Positions 54,727-63,194 of a DNA stretch of 64,000 nt are shown piece after piece (position 1 is the stretch's first letter; every line of letters begins with the position of its first letter). Where the stretch lies: the NCBI RefSeq assembly GCF_039538045.1, contig NZ_BAABBQ010000001.1:642001-706000 (forward strand). Direction: 5' to 3'. The stretch is from Sphingomonas swuensis (GTDB lineage Bacteria > Pseudomonadota > Alphaproteobacteria > Sphingomonadales > Sphingomonadaceae). Under the pieces are notes generated by a model. It was not told where the DNA came from. It saw nothing but the letters and a program-made list of their open reading frames with translations, and made no database searches. Made by a program: the position numbers and the translations under genes.

Positions 54727-55509
54727 TTACGATGCGGACAGCAATTGGGCGGTGACCGTCACCGGATTGACCACCCGGCTCGCGCCCGCATTTTCGGCGA
54801 TGTCCTCATTGTCGTGGTTGCGGATGGCGATCGCGATATCGAGTCGCGGCGACAGCTTGCGCGCCGAGAGCACGATCAGGATGCCGGTATCGTCACGCCC
54901 GGCGGAGACGATCAGCCGCGATGCGCTCTCGATCCGTACGGCCTCGAGCAGTTCGTCGCGGCTCGCATCGCCCTGGATGACCGCAGCGCCGAGCGCGGTC
55001 GCCTTCTCGCAGGCTTCGGCCGAGCAGTCGATCACGACCAGTGCCGCCGGGTCGAGTCCCTCGGCGAGCAGGTGCTCGGCGGTGCTGCTGCCATTCTTGC
55101 CGAAGCCGGCGATCACCACGTGGCCGCCAAGTTCGCGCTGGATCTGAGTCATGCGCCACCTTTCCCAAACGCGTTTGAACAGGAGCTCGAAGGCCGTGCC
55201 GAGGAAGATCAGCCAGATGAACAGGCGGATCGGGGTCAGCAGGAAGGCGTCGATCAGCCGCGCCCGCTCAGTCACCGGGACAATGTCGCCGTAACCGACC
55301 GTCGTCACCGTGATCATCGTGAAGTAGAGCGTGTCGGCAAAGGAGATGGCGCCGTCGAGATTGTCCTTGAGACCGGCGCGATCGAACCACAGCAAGGCGA
55401 AGGCGGTGGCAAGCAACGCCAAGGCCAGCCCGGCCCGAAGGCCGAGCTTGCGCCACGCCGACGTTTGCGACCGGCGGGTGAGAGGAGGAAGATCGGACAC
55501 CTTGAGCAC
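54727..55509 (-). CDS. Two-helix potassium channel with RCK (TrkA-N) domain
   Basis: About 260 residues. The N-terminal segment has two membrane helices (LRAGLALALLATAFALLWF, and FLLTPIRLFIWLIFLGTAFELL) around the pore loop FTMITVTTVGYGD, which holds the selectivity filter TVGYGD. The C-terminal Rossmann-type domain is GGHVVIAGFGKNGSSTAEHLL. It is a K+ channel whose gating is set by ligand or NAD. The start is unsure: GTG 55509 (VLKVSDLPPL) is used, GTG 55500 is possible, and 55719 would run into mscL. It is divergent from mscL. Confidence 0.82.
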   Translation of the reverse strand: MLKVSDLPPLTRRSQTSAWRKLGLRAGLALALLATAFALLWFDRAGLKDNLDGAISFADTLYFTMITVTTVGYGDIVPVTERARLIDAFLLTPIRLFIWLIFLGTAFELLFKRVWERWRMTQIQRELGGHVVIAGFGKNGSSTAEHLLAEGLDPAALVVIDCSAEACEKATALGAAVIQGDASRDELLEAVRIESASRLIVSAGRDDTGILIVLSARKLSPRLDIAIAIRNHDNEDIAENAGASRVVNPVTVTAQLLSAS

Positions 55510-55594
55510 GGCGGCGTAACGAGCCTGAGCGGCGGGCGGTTGCCTGTCGGCGCGATGAACGTCACACTTGCCCGAGAAGCTCTGACTGGGGGAA

Positions 55595-56026
55595 ATGTCG
55601 ATGCTACGCGAATTCCGAGCCTTCATCGTCCGCGGCAACGTCCTCGACCTTGCGGTCGCGGTCATCATCGGGACCGCCTTTGCGGCCATCGTCAGCTCGT
55701 TGACCGACGACCTCATCATGCCGGTGCTCGGCCAGTTGCTCGGCGGGCTCGACTTTTCCAGCTACTTCGTCCGCCTGGGCGAGATACCGGCGGGCTACAC
55801 GGGCAGCCCGACCGACTATGCCGCGCTCAAGAAGGCCGGGGTGCCGCTGCTCGGCTACGGCGCGTTCGTCACCGCGGTGATCAAGTTCGTCATCCTCGCC
55901 TTCATCATCTTCCTGCTGATCAAGGCCGCCAATCGGGCGATGGGACGCCGCCCCGAGGAGGAAGCCGCGCCAGCCGAGGAGATCCTCCTGCTGCGCGAAA
56001 TCCGCGACTCGCTGCGCCGGCCGTAA
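55595..56026 (+). CDS. mscL: Large-conductance mechanosensitive channel
   Basis: A 143-residue pentameric channel that opens under membrane tension on hypo-osmotic shock. [31 protein letters not shown] is the first helix with its amphipathic start, the second helix reads [22 protein letters not shown], and a charged C-terminal helix follows. ATG 55595 has a GGGGGAA site; ATG 55601 is close to the family start too. Divergent from the K+ channel, a fitting osmoregulatory pair. Confidence 0.93.
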   Translation: MSMLREFRAFIVRGNVLDLAVAVIIGTAFAAIVSSLTDDLIMPVLGQLLGGLDFSSYFVRLGEIPAGYTGSPTDYAALKKAGVPLLGYGAFVTAVIKFVILAFIIFLLIKAANRAMGRRPEEEAAPAEEILLLREIRDSLRRP

Positions 56027-56032
56027 CCGCGG

Positions 56033-56620
56033 TCAGCCGACCGCGCTCTTCCAGCGGGCGAGCAGAAGCTCGAAGACCGCAGGGTGGATCTCGCGGCGGA
56101 ACACCGTGCCCGCGCGATGCCCTTCGACCCAGCGCACCTCGGTCTCGATCGCCTCGAGCCCGGGCAGCTGAACCCACAGGAGATCACCGACCCGCGGTGC
56201 GTCGACGAAGGACAGGCAGCAGCCTGCCTCGCTGACGTCGGTAGCGTCGATCCACTGGCTGCGGCGGCCCTGGCGGCGGACCAGGACCGACATGGCGGCG
56301 GCGTGGCGGACCGCCTTGCGCGGCCAGTGGGGACGCTCGTCCGCTCCGTCAAAGGCGAGGCCGACATTCTGACCCGAGCGCCAGCGCACCGTGGCGTCGA
56401 TGTTGCCCCGCGTTCCGAACGACAGGCGGATGGCCTCGCCCCGGCTGAGCGCCGCCTCGCTCCGGATGCGACAGCCTCCGTATGACAGGTTGACGAGGTC
56501 GAACTCGAAGGTGGCCGAGTCCCTCAGGCGAACGAACCAGCCCGACAGCCGGGTCGGCCGGCGCTCCTCGCGGGGCCTGCCGTCCGTCGTCGCGGGCTGC
56601 TGCATGCCCAGCCTGCTCAT
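56033..56620 (-). CDS. PilZ-domain protein
   Basis: A 195-residue protein with two PilZ-like halves. The first has VNLSYGGCRIRSEAAL and GEAIRLSF (residues 43-68); the second has ATDVSEAGCCLSFVDAP (about 125-141) followed by GDLLWVQLP. The N-terminal RPREERRPTRLSG may carry the Arg-rich c-di-GMP motif (R-x-x-x-R). Such proteins bind c-di-GMP, but canonical binding residues in the first half are not all clear. It is convergent with mscL and 212 bases from parE. Its partner is unknown. Confidence 0.72.
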   Translation of the reverse strand: MSRLGMQQPATTDGRPREERRPTRLSGWFVRLRDSATFEFDLVNLSYGGCRIRSEAALSRGEAIRLSFGTRGNIDATVRWRSGQNVGLAFDGADERPHWPRKAVRHAAAMSVLVRRQGRRSQWIDATDVSEAGCCLSFVDAPRVGDLLWVQLPGLEAIETEVRWVEGHRAGTVFRREIHPAVFELLLARWKSAVG

Positions 56621-56832
56621 GCCGTCGCCTTAGGGTCGCAGGCACATCCCGACATAGTCGCGCCAAGGTCGACCGGGGTGCGGCCGAGCCGCGCTCGAGA
56701 TTGAGGCAGGTCCATCAGTGATTCCCGCCGCATTTCTCGCACCACAGCGGTAAGCGCGAGTTGAAGCTTCGCGGTCAATGACCGCTTAACCACCAAATCT
56801 TGCTGGCAAGGCGCAGCAACATCGGCTGCGCC
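56621..56832. other. Intergenic region between parE and the PilZ gene
   Basis: 212 bases with no supported gene. Near its right end, an inverted repeat (56809-56817 with 56825-56833) forms a 9-bp stem that overlaps the parE stop codon on the minus strand and could help end that message; no U tract follows. The AT-richer stretch 56741-56808 may hold the PilZ promoter, but no boxes are assigned. Confidence 0.4.
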
Positions 56833-58821
56833 TCAGGCGTCGAGTTCGTCTTCGCTGACCGCCGCCGCGCGGCTCTGGATGAAGGCGAAGCGATGCTCGG
56901 GATTCTTGCCCATCAGCCGCTCGACCAGATCCTTGACCGGCTGGCGGTCTTCATACTGGCTGGGCAAGGTCACCCGGAGCAGCGACCTCGAGGTCGGGTC
57001 CATCGTGGTTTCCTTGAGCTGATTGGGGTTCATCTCCCCAAGCCCCTTGAAGCGGCTGACCTCGACCTTCTTGCCCTTGAATTCCTTGGCCTCGAGCTCG
57101 GCACGATGCGCGTCGTCGCGAGCGTAGAGGGTCTTGGCGCCCGCGGTCAGCCGGTAGAGGGGCGGCTGGGCCAGGAACAGGTGCCCGCGGCGGACGAGTT
57201 CGGGCATCTCCTGGAAGAAGAAGGTCATCAGGAGGGTCGCGATGTGGGCGCCGTCGACGTCGGCGTCCGTCATGATGATGACCTTCTCGTAGCGGAGCGA
57301 GGTTTCCTCGAACTTGTCGCGGATCCCGCAGCCCAGCGCGAGCTGGAGGTCGGCGACCTCCTGATTGGCGCGGATCTTGTCGGCGGTCGCCGACGCGACG
57401 TTGAGGATCTTGCCGCGGATCGGAAGGATGGCCTGGGTCTTGCGGTTGCGGGCCTGCTTGGCAGAGCCGCCCGCGCTGTCGCCCTCGACGATGAACAGCT
57501 CGGTGCCCTCAGGAGCGTCGGAGGCGCAGTCGGTCAGCTTGCCAGGCAGGCGGAGCTTGCGTGCCGAGGTCGCGGTCTTGCGCTTGACCTCGCGTTCGGC
57601 ACGGCGCTTGAGCCGCTCCTCCATCCGCTCGACGATCGCCCCGAGCAGCGCCCGCCCGCGGTCCATGTTGTCGGCGAGATAATGGTCGACATGGTCGCGC
57701 ATCGCCCCTTCGACGAAGCGCGCCGCCTCGAGGCTGGTGAGCCGGTCCTTGGTCTGGCTCTGGAAGTGCGGATTGCGGATGAACACCGACAGGTAGCATT
57801 CGCAGCCATTCATCACGTCGTCGGCGGTGATGTCCTTGGCGCGCTTGTTACCGACGAGTTCGCCGAAGGCGCGGATGCCCTTGGTCAGCGCGGCGCGCAG
57901 CCCCGCCTCGTGGGTCCCGCCGTCGGGCGTGGGGATGGTATTACAATAATAAGAGGTGAAGCCCTCCGACCAGGTCGGCCAGGCCACCGCCCATTCGGCC
58001 CGGCCCTGGCCGTCGGGGAAGTCCTGCGCGCCGGCGAAGGGCACGTTGGTGAAGCAGGGCCGCTCGCCAAGCTGTTCGGCGAGCGCGTCGCCAAGGCCGT
58101 TCTCGAACTGGAAGGTCGCGGCCTCGGGCACCTGATCCGAAGTCAGCGAGGGATCGCAGCGCCAGCGGATCTCGACCCCGGCGAACAGATAGGCCTTCGA
58201 CCGCGCAAGCCGGAACAGGCGCTCGGGGATGAAGTCGTTGCCCGCTCCGAAGATCTCCGCGTCGGGCGCGAAGCTGACGCTGGTGCCGCGACGGTTCGGC
58301 GCCGCCCCGACTTCCTCGAGCGGTCCGAGCGGAAGTCCTCTGGAGAAGCGCTGGCGATAGAGCTTCTTGTCGCGAGCGACCTCGATCACCGTTTCGGTCG
58401 ACAACGCGTTGACGACGCTGACTCCGACGCCGTGAAGGCCGCCGCTGGTCGAATAGGCCTTGCCCTCGAACTTGCCGCCGGAGTGGAGCGTGCAGAGGAT
58501 CACCTCGAGCGCCGACTTGCCCGGATATTTGGGGTGTGGGTCGACCGGGATGCCGCGGCCGTTGTCGACGACGGTCAGCCGGTTTCCGGCCCCGAGCGTG
58601 ATCTCGATCCGATTGGCATGGCCCGCGACCGCCTCGTCCATCGCATTGTCGATGACCTCGGCGGCGAGGTGGTGGAGCGCCCGCTCGTCGGTCCCGCCGA
58701 TGTACATGCCTGGCCGCCGGCGGACCGGCTCGAGCCCCTCGAGGACTTCGATTGCGGACGCGTCATAGGCGTCGCTGGCAGACGTCGGGGAGGAGGGTGG
58801 AGCGCCAAACAGGTCCGTCAT
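56833..58821 (-). CDS. parE: DNA topoisomerase IV subunit B
   Basis: A 662-residue ATPase subunit that decatenates chromosomes with ParC. GHKL ATPase motifs: AAEVIDNAMDEAVAGHAN, TVVDNGRGIPVDPH, GGLHGVGVSVVNALS. Then the transducer, and the TOPRIM motifs with EGDSAGGSAKQARNR and IIMTDADVDGAHI, and C-terminal FKGLGEMNPNQLKETTMDP. MTDLFGAPPS is the start. Length is normal. Only a hairpin marks its 3' end. Confidence 0.95.
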   Translation of the reverse strand: MTDLFGAPPSSPTSASDAYDASAIEVLEGLEPVRRRPGMYIGGTDERALHHLAAEVIDNAMDEAVAGHANRIEITLGAGNRLTVVDNGRGIPVDPHPKYPGKSALEVILCTLHSGGKFEGKAYSTSGGLHGVGVSVVNALSTETVIEVARDKKLYRQRFSRGLPLGPLEEVGAAPNRRGTSVSFAPDAEIFGAGNDFIPERLFRLARSKAYLFAGVEIRWRCDPSLTSDQVPEAATFQFENGLGDALAEQLGERPCFTNVPFAGAQDFPDGQGRAEWAVAWPTWSEGFTSYYCNTIPTPDGGTHEAGLRAALTKGIRAFGELVGNKRAKDITADDVMNGCECYLSVFIRNPHFQSQTKDRLTSLEAARFVEGAMRDHVDHYLADNMDRGRALLGAIVERMEERLKRRAEREVKRKTATSARKLRLPGKLTDCASDAPEGTELFIVEGDSAGGSAKQARNRKTQAILPIRGKILNVASATADKIRANQEVADLQLALGCGIRDKFEETSLRYEKVIIMTDADVDGAHIATLLMTFFFQEMPELVRRGHLFLAQPPLYRLTAGAKTLYARDDAHRAELEAKEFKGKKVEVSRFKGLGEMNPNQLKETTMDPTSRSLLRVTLPSQYEDRQPVKDLVERLMGKNPEHRFAFIQSRAAAVSEDELDA

Positions 58822-58992
58822 GTGGGGATGCTTCTAGCAGGAGGGGAAAGCGGTTGCCACGCCCTCTTGACGGTGTTCACGGGCTACCCACATCCGCGTC
58901 CGCCGGGCGCCACTCGGGCCCGGTGACGGGTCGCGGGGACATCCCGAAAGCTCCCGCGATCCGCCTCAGCTCAGGCAAAAGGAGGACAGGAG
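58822..58992 (+). promoter_or_regulatory. Possible heat-shock promoter and structured leader of hsp20
   Basis: CTTGAC (58866-58871) and CCCACAT (58887-58893), 15 bases apart, resemble a sigma-32 (RpoH) promoter. The leader could then fold a 7-bp stem, TCGCGGG (58931-58937) with CCCGCGA (58953-58959), and a small one, GCCT (58963-58966) with AGGC (58973-58976), just before GGAGGA at 58981-58986. The latter could be part of a thermosensor such as the ROSE elements known for alphaproteobacterial small heat-shock genes, but this is not certain. Divergent from parE. Confidence 0.5.
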
Positions 58993-59469
58993 ATGCGTCA
59001 GTCATTCGATTTCTCGCCCTTCCGGCGTTCGGCCGTGGGCTTCGACCGCTTGTTCGACATGCTGGAAAGCAGCGCGTCGGCCGGTGTTGGCGAGAACTAC
59101 CCGCCGTTCGACCTCATCAAGGCCGGAGACGATCGATACCGCGTGGAGCTTGTGGTCGCCGGTTTTCGCCGGGACGAGATCGAGGTCACCAGTCACCAGA
59201 ACGTGCTGCTGATCAGCGGCAGGAAAGCGGAGGAGCCGGGCCGCGACTACATCCACCGCGGAATCGCGTTGCGCAGCTTCGAGCGCCGCTTCGCGCTTGC
59301 CGACCATATCCAGGTCACCGGAGCCGACCTACACGACGGACTGCTCACGATCGACCTGGTGCGTGAGGTCCCCGAAGCGATGAAGCCGCGCCGGATCGAG
59401 ATCGGCGGCACCGTGCCGCGGCACGACCGGATCGAGGCCCGGGAGCAGCGGCAGACCGAGCCGGCCTGA
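58993..59469 (+). CDS. Small heat-shock protein, Hsp20 family
   Basis: A 158-residue ATP-independent chaperone. The IbpA-like start is MRQSFDFSPFRRSAVGFDRLFDML, then the alpha-crystallin domain from YRVELVVAGFRRDEIEV to LLISGRKA. HRGIALRSFERRFALADHI is the core and an acidic/basic tail follows. A strong ribosome site GGAGGACAGGAG precedes ATG 58993. Likely induced by heat through the element upstream. A strong terminator follows at 59486. Confidence 0.92.
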   Translation: MRQSFDFSPFRRSAVGFDRLFDMLESSASAGVGENYPPFDLIKAGDDRYRVELVVAGFRRDEIEVTSHQNVLLISGRKAEEPGRDYIHRGIALRSFERRFALADHIQVTGADLHDGLLTIDLVREVPEAMKPRRIEIGGTVPRHDRIEAREQRQTEPA

Positions 59470-59484
59470 TTGTGTGAAAAGAAA

Positions 59485-59518
59485 GGGGGCTCCGGATGAT
59501 CGTCCGGAGCCCCTTGTC
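59485..59518. terminator. Bidirectional terminator between hsp20 and gcrA
   Basis: A perfect 11-bp stem (59486-59496 with 59503-59513) and a 6-base loop, preceded by GAAAAGAAA and followed by TTGTCATTCTT. It would end both the hsp20 transcript and the opposing gcrA transcript. Confidence 0.9.
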
Positions 59519-59528
59519 ATTCTTGCGA

Positions 59529-60227
59529 TCAGCGGACCCGCGGCCCGCCGTAAGGCAGCGGCGGGGGTGGCCGGCGGTCGCGGCGCGGAAGCTGCGCCTG
59601 ATAGGCGACCCCGCAATGCTGGACGCAGTAGGGATAGCCGGGGTTCGCCTGCTGTCCGCAGAAATGGAAGTCAGGCTCGCCCGGATGGCCGATCGGCCAC
59701 TTGCAGATCCGGTCGTTCAGCTCGAGCAGGCTGGTCTTGTCGGCGATCTCGGGCGACGGCTTGGCCGGAACCAGGCGACGCGGCGGCGCGGGCGGGATCG
59801 GCGCCTGCTGCTCGCCGGGACCCTGGCGGATGAAGCCGCCCGGACCGATCGAGCGATAGACGAGGTTGGTCTCGGGCTTGCCGGGGGCCGCGGCAGCGGG
59901 CGCGGGCGCTGCGGGGGCCGGGCGCGGCTCGTCCTCCGGCATCGGTGCGGCGGCCTCGAGGATGGCGGCGATGGCCGGCCGCTCCTTGACCTTGGACGGG
60001 GCAGGGCGGGGCTCGGCGGCGGGGGGAGCGGCGGCCGGGGCCGGCGCGGCGCCCTTCTCGTCACCCGGCTTGACCGGCGATGGTCGCGAGTCGAGACCAA
60101 GGCGATGAGCCTTCCCGATCACCGCGTTGCGGCTCACGCCGCCCAGTTCGTCGGCGATCTGCGAAGCAGTCTTGCCTTCGCTCCACATCGCCTTCAGGCG
60201 ATCGATCCTCTCGTCGGTCCAGCTCAT
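59529..60227 (-). CDS. gcrA: Cell-cycle regulator GcrA
   Basis: A 232-residue alphaproteobacterial cell-cycle transcription factor acting with RNA polymerase sigma-70 at methylated GANTC sites. The N-terminal DNA-binding region is MSWTDERIDRLKAMWSEGKT and ADELGGVSRNAVIGKAHRLG. A Pro/Ala-rich linker follows (about 60-160). The C-terminal part has LLELNDRICKWPIGHPGEPDFHFCG, then YCVQHCGVAYQ. The linker is long, so the protein exceeds the Caulobacter length (about 173). The ATG at 60227 is chosen; longer frames upstream lack the motif start. Confidence 0.92.
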   Translation of the reverse strand: MSWTDERIDRLKAMWSEGKTASQIADELGGVSRNAVIGKAHRLGLDSRPSPVKPGDEKGAAPAPAAAPPAAEPRPAPSKVKERPAIAAILEAAAPMPEDEPRPAPAAPAPAAAAPGKPETNLVYRSIGPGGFIRQGPGEQQAPIPPAPPRRLVPAKPSPEIADKTSLLELNDRICKWPIGHPGEPDFHFCGQQANPGYPYCVQHCGVAYQAQLPRRDRRPPPPLPYGGPRVR

Positions 60228-60287
60228 TCGTCGTCTTTCTCGTGAAACGGTTGCCGCGGCAGCGAGAGCCCGATAGGCGAACCTGCC

Positions 60288-61124
60288 GTGAACAGCCAGC
60301 CCTCTCCCGATCGCGCATGGGCGCGGACCGCCCCCGGACAGCCTCGGCTGAGCGGGGTAAACTGGTTTGGGCTCAGGACCCTCTATGTGAAGGAGGTGCG
60401 GCGCTTCTTCAAGGTGCAGACCCAGACGATCTGGGCGCCGGCCGTCACCACCCTCCTGTTCCTGGTCATCTTCAGCGTCGCGCTGGGCGGCGCCGATCGG
60501 CGGGTGATGGGGGTACCATTCCCGCAATTCATCGCGCCGGGCCTGATCGTCATGGCGATGATCCAGAACGCCTTCGCCAACTCTTCCTTCTCGCTGCTGG
60601 TCGGCAAGATCCAGGGAACGATCGTCGACTATCTGATGCCGCCGCTTTCGACCGGAGAGCTGATCGCCGGCCTGATCGGCGCCTCGGTCACGCGCGCCTT
60701 CCTGGTCGGCGGTGCGGTGTGGCTGGCGATGGCGCTATGGCCGGGGGTCGACGCAAGCATCCAGCATCCTCTCGCCGCCTTCTGGTTCGGGCTGATGGGC
60801 GCGCTGCTGCTGAGCTTCCTTGGCCTGATCACCTCGATCTGGGCGGAGAAGTTCGACCATGCGGCGGCGGTCACCAACTTCGTCGTCGCGCCGCTGTCGC
60901 TGCTTTCGGGCACCTTCTACTCGGTCGAGCAGCTGGCACCGCTGTTCCGCGCGATCAGCCACGCCAACCCCTTCTTCTACATCATCTCGGGCTTCCGCTA
61001 CGGCTTCCTTCGCGAGGCCGATTCGCCGATCCTGTTCGGAGCCATGCTGCTGCTCGCGCTCAACCTCGGGCTGTTTGCCCTCTGTTACGGGCTGCTGAAG
61101 AGCGGCTGGAAGATCAAGAACTAG
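60288..61124 (+). CDS. ABC-2-type transporter permease
   Basis: A 278-residue inner-membrane permease with about six helices. RTLYVKEVRRFFKVQTQTIWAPA is the cytoplasmic lead-in, then FLVIFSVALGG and the C-terminal helices with LLSGTFYSVEQLAPLFRAISHANPFFYIISGFRYGF, the typical ABC-2 end. Members export polysaccharides, drugs or lipids with a separate ATPase, which is not adjacent in the window. GTG 60288 is the likely start. Substrate unknown. Confidence 0.85.
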   Translation: MNSQPSPDRAWARTAPGQPRLSGVNWFGLRTLYVKEVRRFFKVQTQTIWAPAVTTLLFLVIFSVALGGADRRVMGVPFPQFIAPGLIVMAMIQNAFANSSFSLLVGKIQGTIVDYLMPPLSTGELIAGLIGASVTRAFLVGGAVWLAMALWPGVDASIQHPLAAFWFGLMGALLLSFLGLITSIWAEKFDHAAAVTNFVVAPLSLLSGTFYSVEQLAPLFRAISHANPFFYIISGFRYGFLREADSPILFGAMLLLALNLGLFALCYGLLKSGWKIKN

Positions 61125-61243
61125 TCTTCTCAGCAACTTGGGTCGTTTCGCTTGGTGAACGGCGAATAACGACCATGTTCAGGCTGCCGACTTCAAGCCT
61201 CGGCTAGAACCTTCCCATCAAGCCTCGATGAGGGAGTAAAGTC
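61125..61243 (+). other. Intergenic region before the repeat-containing secreted protein
   Basis: 119 bases with no gene. A candidate ribosome site for the next gene is GAGGGAG (61228-61234 area), with ATG 61244. TTGGTG and TAATAA-like stretches near 61153-61168 could be promoter parts, but are not assigned. Confidence 0.35.
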
Positions 61244-61816
61244 ATGAAGAAGTTTCTGATCGCCGCCGCCGGTCTCTCGGCCGTTGCTGCCGCCGCCCCG
61301 GCCGCCGCGCAATATTATCCGAGCCAGCCGGCGCCCTACGGTTACAACCAGCCCGCGCCGTACGGTTACAATCAGCCGGCGCCTTACGGCTACAACCAGC
61401 AGTATGGCTACAACGGCTACAACCAGCAGGGCCTCGTCCAGTCCTACATCATGCGCGCCGACCAGCTTCGCCAGCGCATCGAGCGCCTGGATGGCCGCGA
61501 CCGGATCAGCGAGCGTGAGGCCCGCGTCCTTCGCAACCTCGCGGTCGATCTCCAGAACCGGACTCGTGCCTATGCCCGCAACGGCCTGAGCAGCAGCGAG
61601 CGTCGTGACCTCGACAACCGCTTCTACCAGCTCCAGCAGCGCGCCCGGCTTGAAGTCCGTGACGGCAATAACCGCTACGGCAACGGCTGGGGCCAGGGTG
61701 TCGGCGGCGGTCGTGACCGCGACCGGGACGGCGTCCGCGACAACCGCGACGGCTATGTCGACGCCAACCGCAACGGCATCGACGATCGCCGCGAGGGTCG
61801 ACCCTACCGCCGCTAA
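61244..61816 (+). CDS. Secreted repeat-containing protein with possible calcium-binding tail
   Basis: A 190-residue protein, signal peptide 1-22 (MKKFLIAAAGLSAVAAAAPAAA). Three exact tandem copies of QPAPYGYN lie at residues 28-51, from three 24-base repeats at 61325-61396, followed by more Tyr/Gly/Asn motifs. A helical segment with LRQRIERLDGRDRISERE and LRNLAVDLQNRTRAY is next. The C-terminal D-R-D-R-D-G-V-R-D-N-R-D-G motif and NRNGIDD resemble thrombospondin type 3 or EF-hand calcium loops. Probably periplasmic or surface-exposed. Not a recognised family as a whole. Confidence 0.7.
   Translation: MKKFLIAAAGLSAVAAAAPAAAQYYPSQPAPYGYNQPAPYGYNQPAPYGYNQQYGYNGYNQQGLVQSYIMRADQLRQRIERLDGRDRISEREARVLRNLAVDLQNRTRAYARNGLSSSERRDLDNRFYQLQQRARLEVRDGNNRYGNGWGQGVGGGRDRDRDGVRDNRDGYVDANRNGIDDRREGRPYRR
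61325..61396 (+). repeat. Three tandem 24-base in-frame repeats
   Basis: Copies at 61325-61348, 61349-61372 and 61373-61396, each encoding the same eight residues with only silent differences. Slippage here would change repeat number without breaking the frame. Confidence 0.8.
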
Positions 61817-61825
61817 GGCGAACGG

Positions 61826-61854
61826 GCGGACGAGGGGTTAAAATCCCCGTCCGC
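61826..61854 (+). terminator. Hairpin after the secreted-protein gene
   Basis: Stem 61826-61837 with 61845-61854 (one bulged A), loop TTAAAAT. No U tract directly follows. It is the first of two hairpins between this gene and argD. Confidence 0.6.
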
Positions 61855-61865
61855 TCGGCTATAGA

Positions 61866-61900
61866 GGGCGCGGTTCCCAGGACGGGGACCGCGCCCTTTT
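61866..61900 (+). terminator. Rho-independent terminator or attenuator before argD
   Basis: A 13-bp stem (61866-61878 with 61884-61896) with one G-U pair and a 5-base loop, then TTTT at 61897-61900. It lies 29 bases before the argD start, so it ends the upstream message; if argD's promoter is upstream of it, it could also attenuate argD. Confidence 0.8.
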
Positions 61901-61928
61901 CGTATCTGCACTCCAGGAGCCGTCACTC

Positions 61929-63119
61929 ATGGCCATCACGCCGCTCATGCCCGTCTATCCGCGATGCGAGGTGCGACCGGTGAAGGGCGAGGGCGTCTAC
62001 CTGATCGGCGAGGGCGGCGAACGCTATCTCGATTTCGCCAGCGGAATCGCCGTCAACCTGCTCGGCCATAGCCATCCGCACCTGATCGGCGCGATCCAGA
62101 AGCAGACCGAGACGCTGATGCACGTCTCCAATCTCTACGGCAGCCCCCAGGGCGAGGCGCTTGCCCGCCGCCTGACCGAACTGACCTTCGCCGACACCGT
62201 CTTCTTCACCAACTCGGGTGCCGAGGCGGTCGAGTGCGCGATCAAGACCGCGCGTCGCTATCACCATGCCGCGGGCAACCCGCACAAGCACAAGCTCATC
62301 ACCTTCTCGAACGCCTTCCACGGCCGCACCATGGCGACCATTTCGGCGACCGATCAGGCGAAACTTCGCGACGGCTTCGCGCCGCTGCTCGAGGGCTTCG
62401 AGGTCGTCGCGTTCGACGATCTCGACGCCGCGCTCGCCGCGATCGACGAGAATACCGCCGGCTTCCTCGTCGAGCCGGTGCAGGGCGAGGGCGGAATTCG
62501 CCCGGCCAGCCTCGAGTTCATGCAGGGCTTGCGCAAGGCCTGCGACGAGCATGACCTGATGCTCGTGCTCGACGAGGTCCAGTGCGGCGTCGCCCGGACC
62601 GGTACCCTCTACGCCTACGAGCAGTATGGCATCACGCCCGACATCGTCGCCAGCGCCAAGGGTATCGGTGGCGGCTTCCCGCTCGGAGCCTGCCTCGCCA
62701 CCGAGAAAGCAGCGAGCGGGATGGTCATCGGCACTCATGGCTCGACCTATGGCGGCAACCCGCTCGCCATGGCCGCGGGCAATGCCGTGCTCGACGTCGT
62801 CGCGACCCCGGAGTTCCTCGCCCATGTTCGCGAGACCGGCCAGCGTCTCCGCGCCGCGCTGGAGCAGATGCTTCCCAACCACGACCATCTGTTCGAAAGC
62901 GTCCGCGGCCTCGGCCTCATGCTCGGGATCAAGATGAAGACCGACAGCCGCGCCTTCGTCGGCTATCTCCGCACCCGTGGCATCCTGACCGTCGCCGCCG
63001 GCGACAATGTCGTGCGCGTGCTCCCGCCGCTGGTGATCGACGACGCCAATATCCGCGAGTTCGTCGATGGCCTCAGCGCCGCGGCGGCGGACTATGAGGT
63101 GCCCGCGCAGGCTGCCTGA
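61929..63119 (+). CDS. argD: Acetylornithine aminotransferase (class III)
   Basis: A 396-residue PLP enzyme of arginine biosynthesis (also acting on succinyldiaminopimelate in some bacteria). YLDFASGIAVNLLGHSHP at the N-terminus, TNSGAEAVECAIKTAR in the PLP region, LVEPVQGEGGIRPA, DEVQCGVARTG (Asp contacting PLP) and SAKGIGGGFPLGA with the Schiff-base Lys. ATG 61929 has GGAG ten bases upstream. The expected argF does not follow; a DUF4019 gene does. Confidence 0.92.
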   Translation: MAITPLMPVYPRCEVRPVKGEGVYLIGEGGERYLDFASGIAVNLLGHSHPHLIGAIQKQTETLMHVSNLYGSPQGEALARRLTELTFADTVFFTNSGAEAVECAIKTARRYHHAAGNPHKHKLITFSNAFHGRTMATISATDQAKLRDGFAPLLEGFEVVAFDDLDAALAAIDENTAGFLVEPVQGEGGIRPASLEFMQGLRKACDEHDLMLVLDEVQCGVARTGTLYAYEQYGITPDIVASAKGIGGGFPLGACLATEKAASGMVIGTHGSTYGGNPLAMAAGNAVLDVVATPEFLAHVRETGQRLRAALEQMLPNHDHLFESVRGLGLMLGIKMKTDSRAFVGYLRTRGILTVAAGDNVVRVLPPLVIDDANIREFVDGLSAAAADYEVPAQAA

Positions 63120-63194
63120 TCGGCGCTTGCGCGGCGAAGCCGGGCCGGGCACCATCTCCCCTGCGGCCGTTGCCGCGACAAGGAGATTGCGCCC

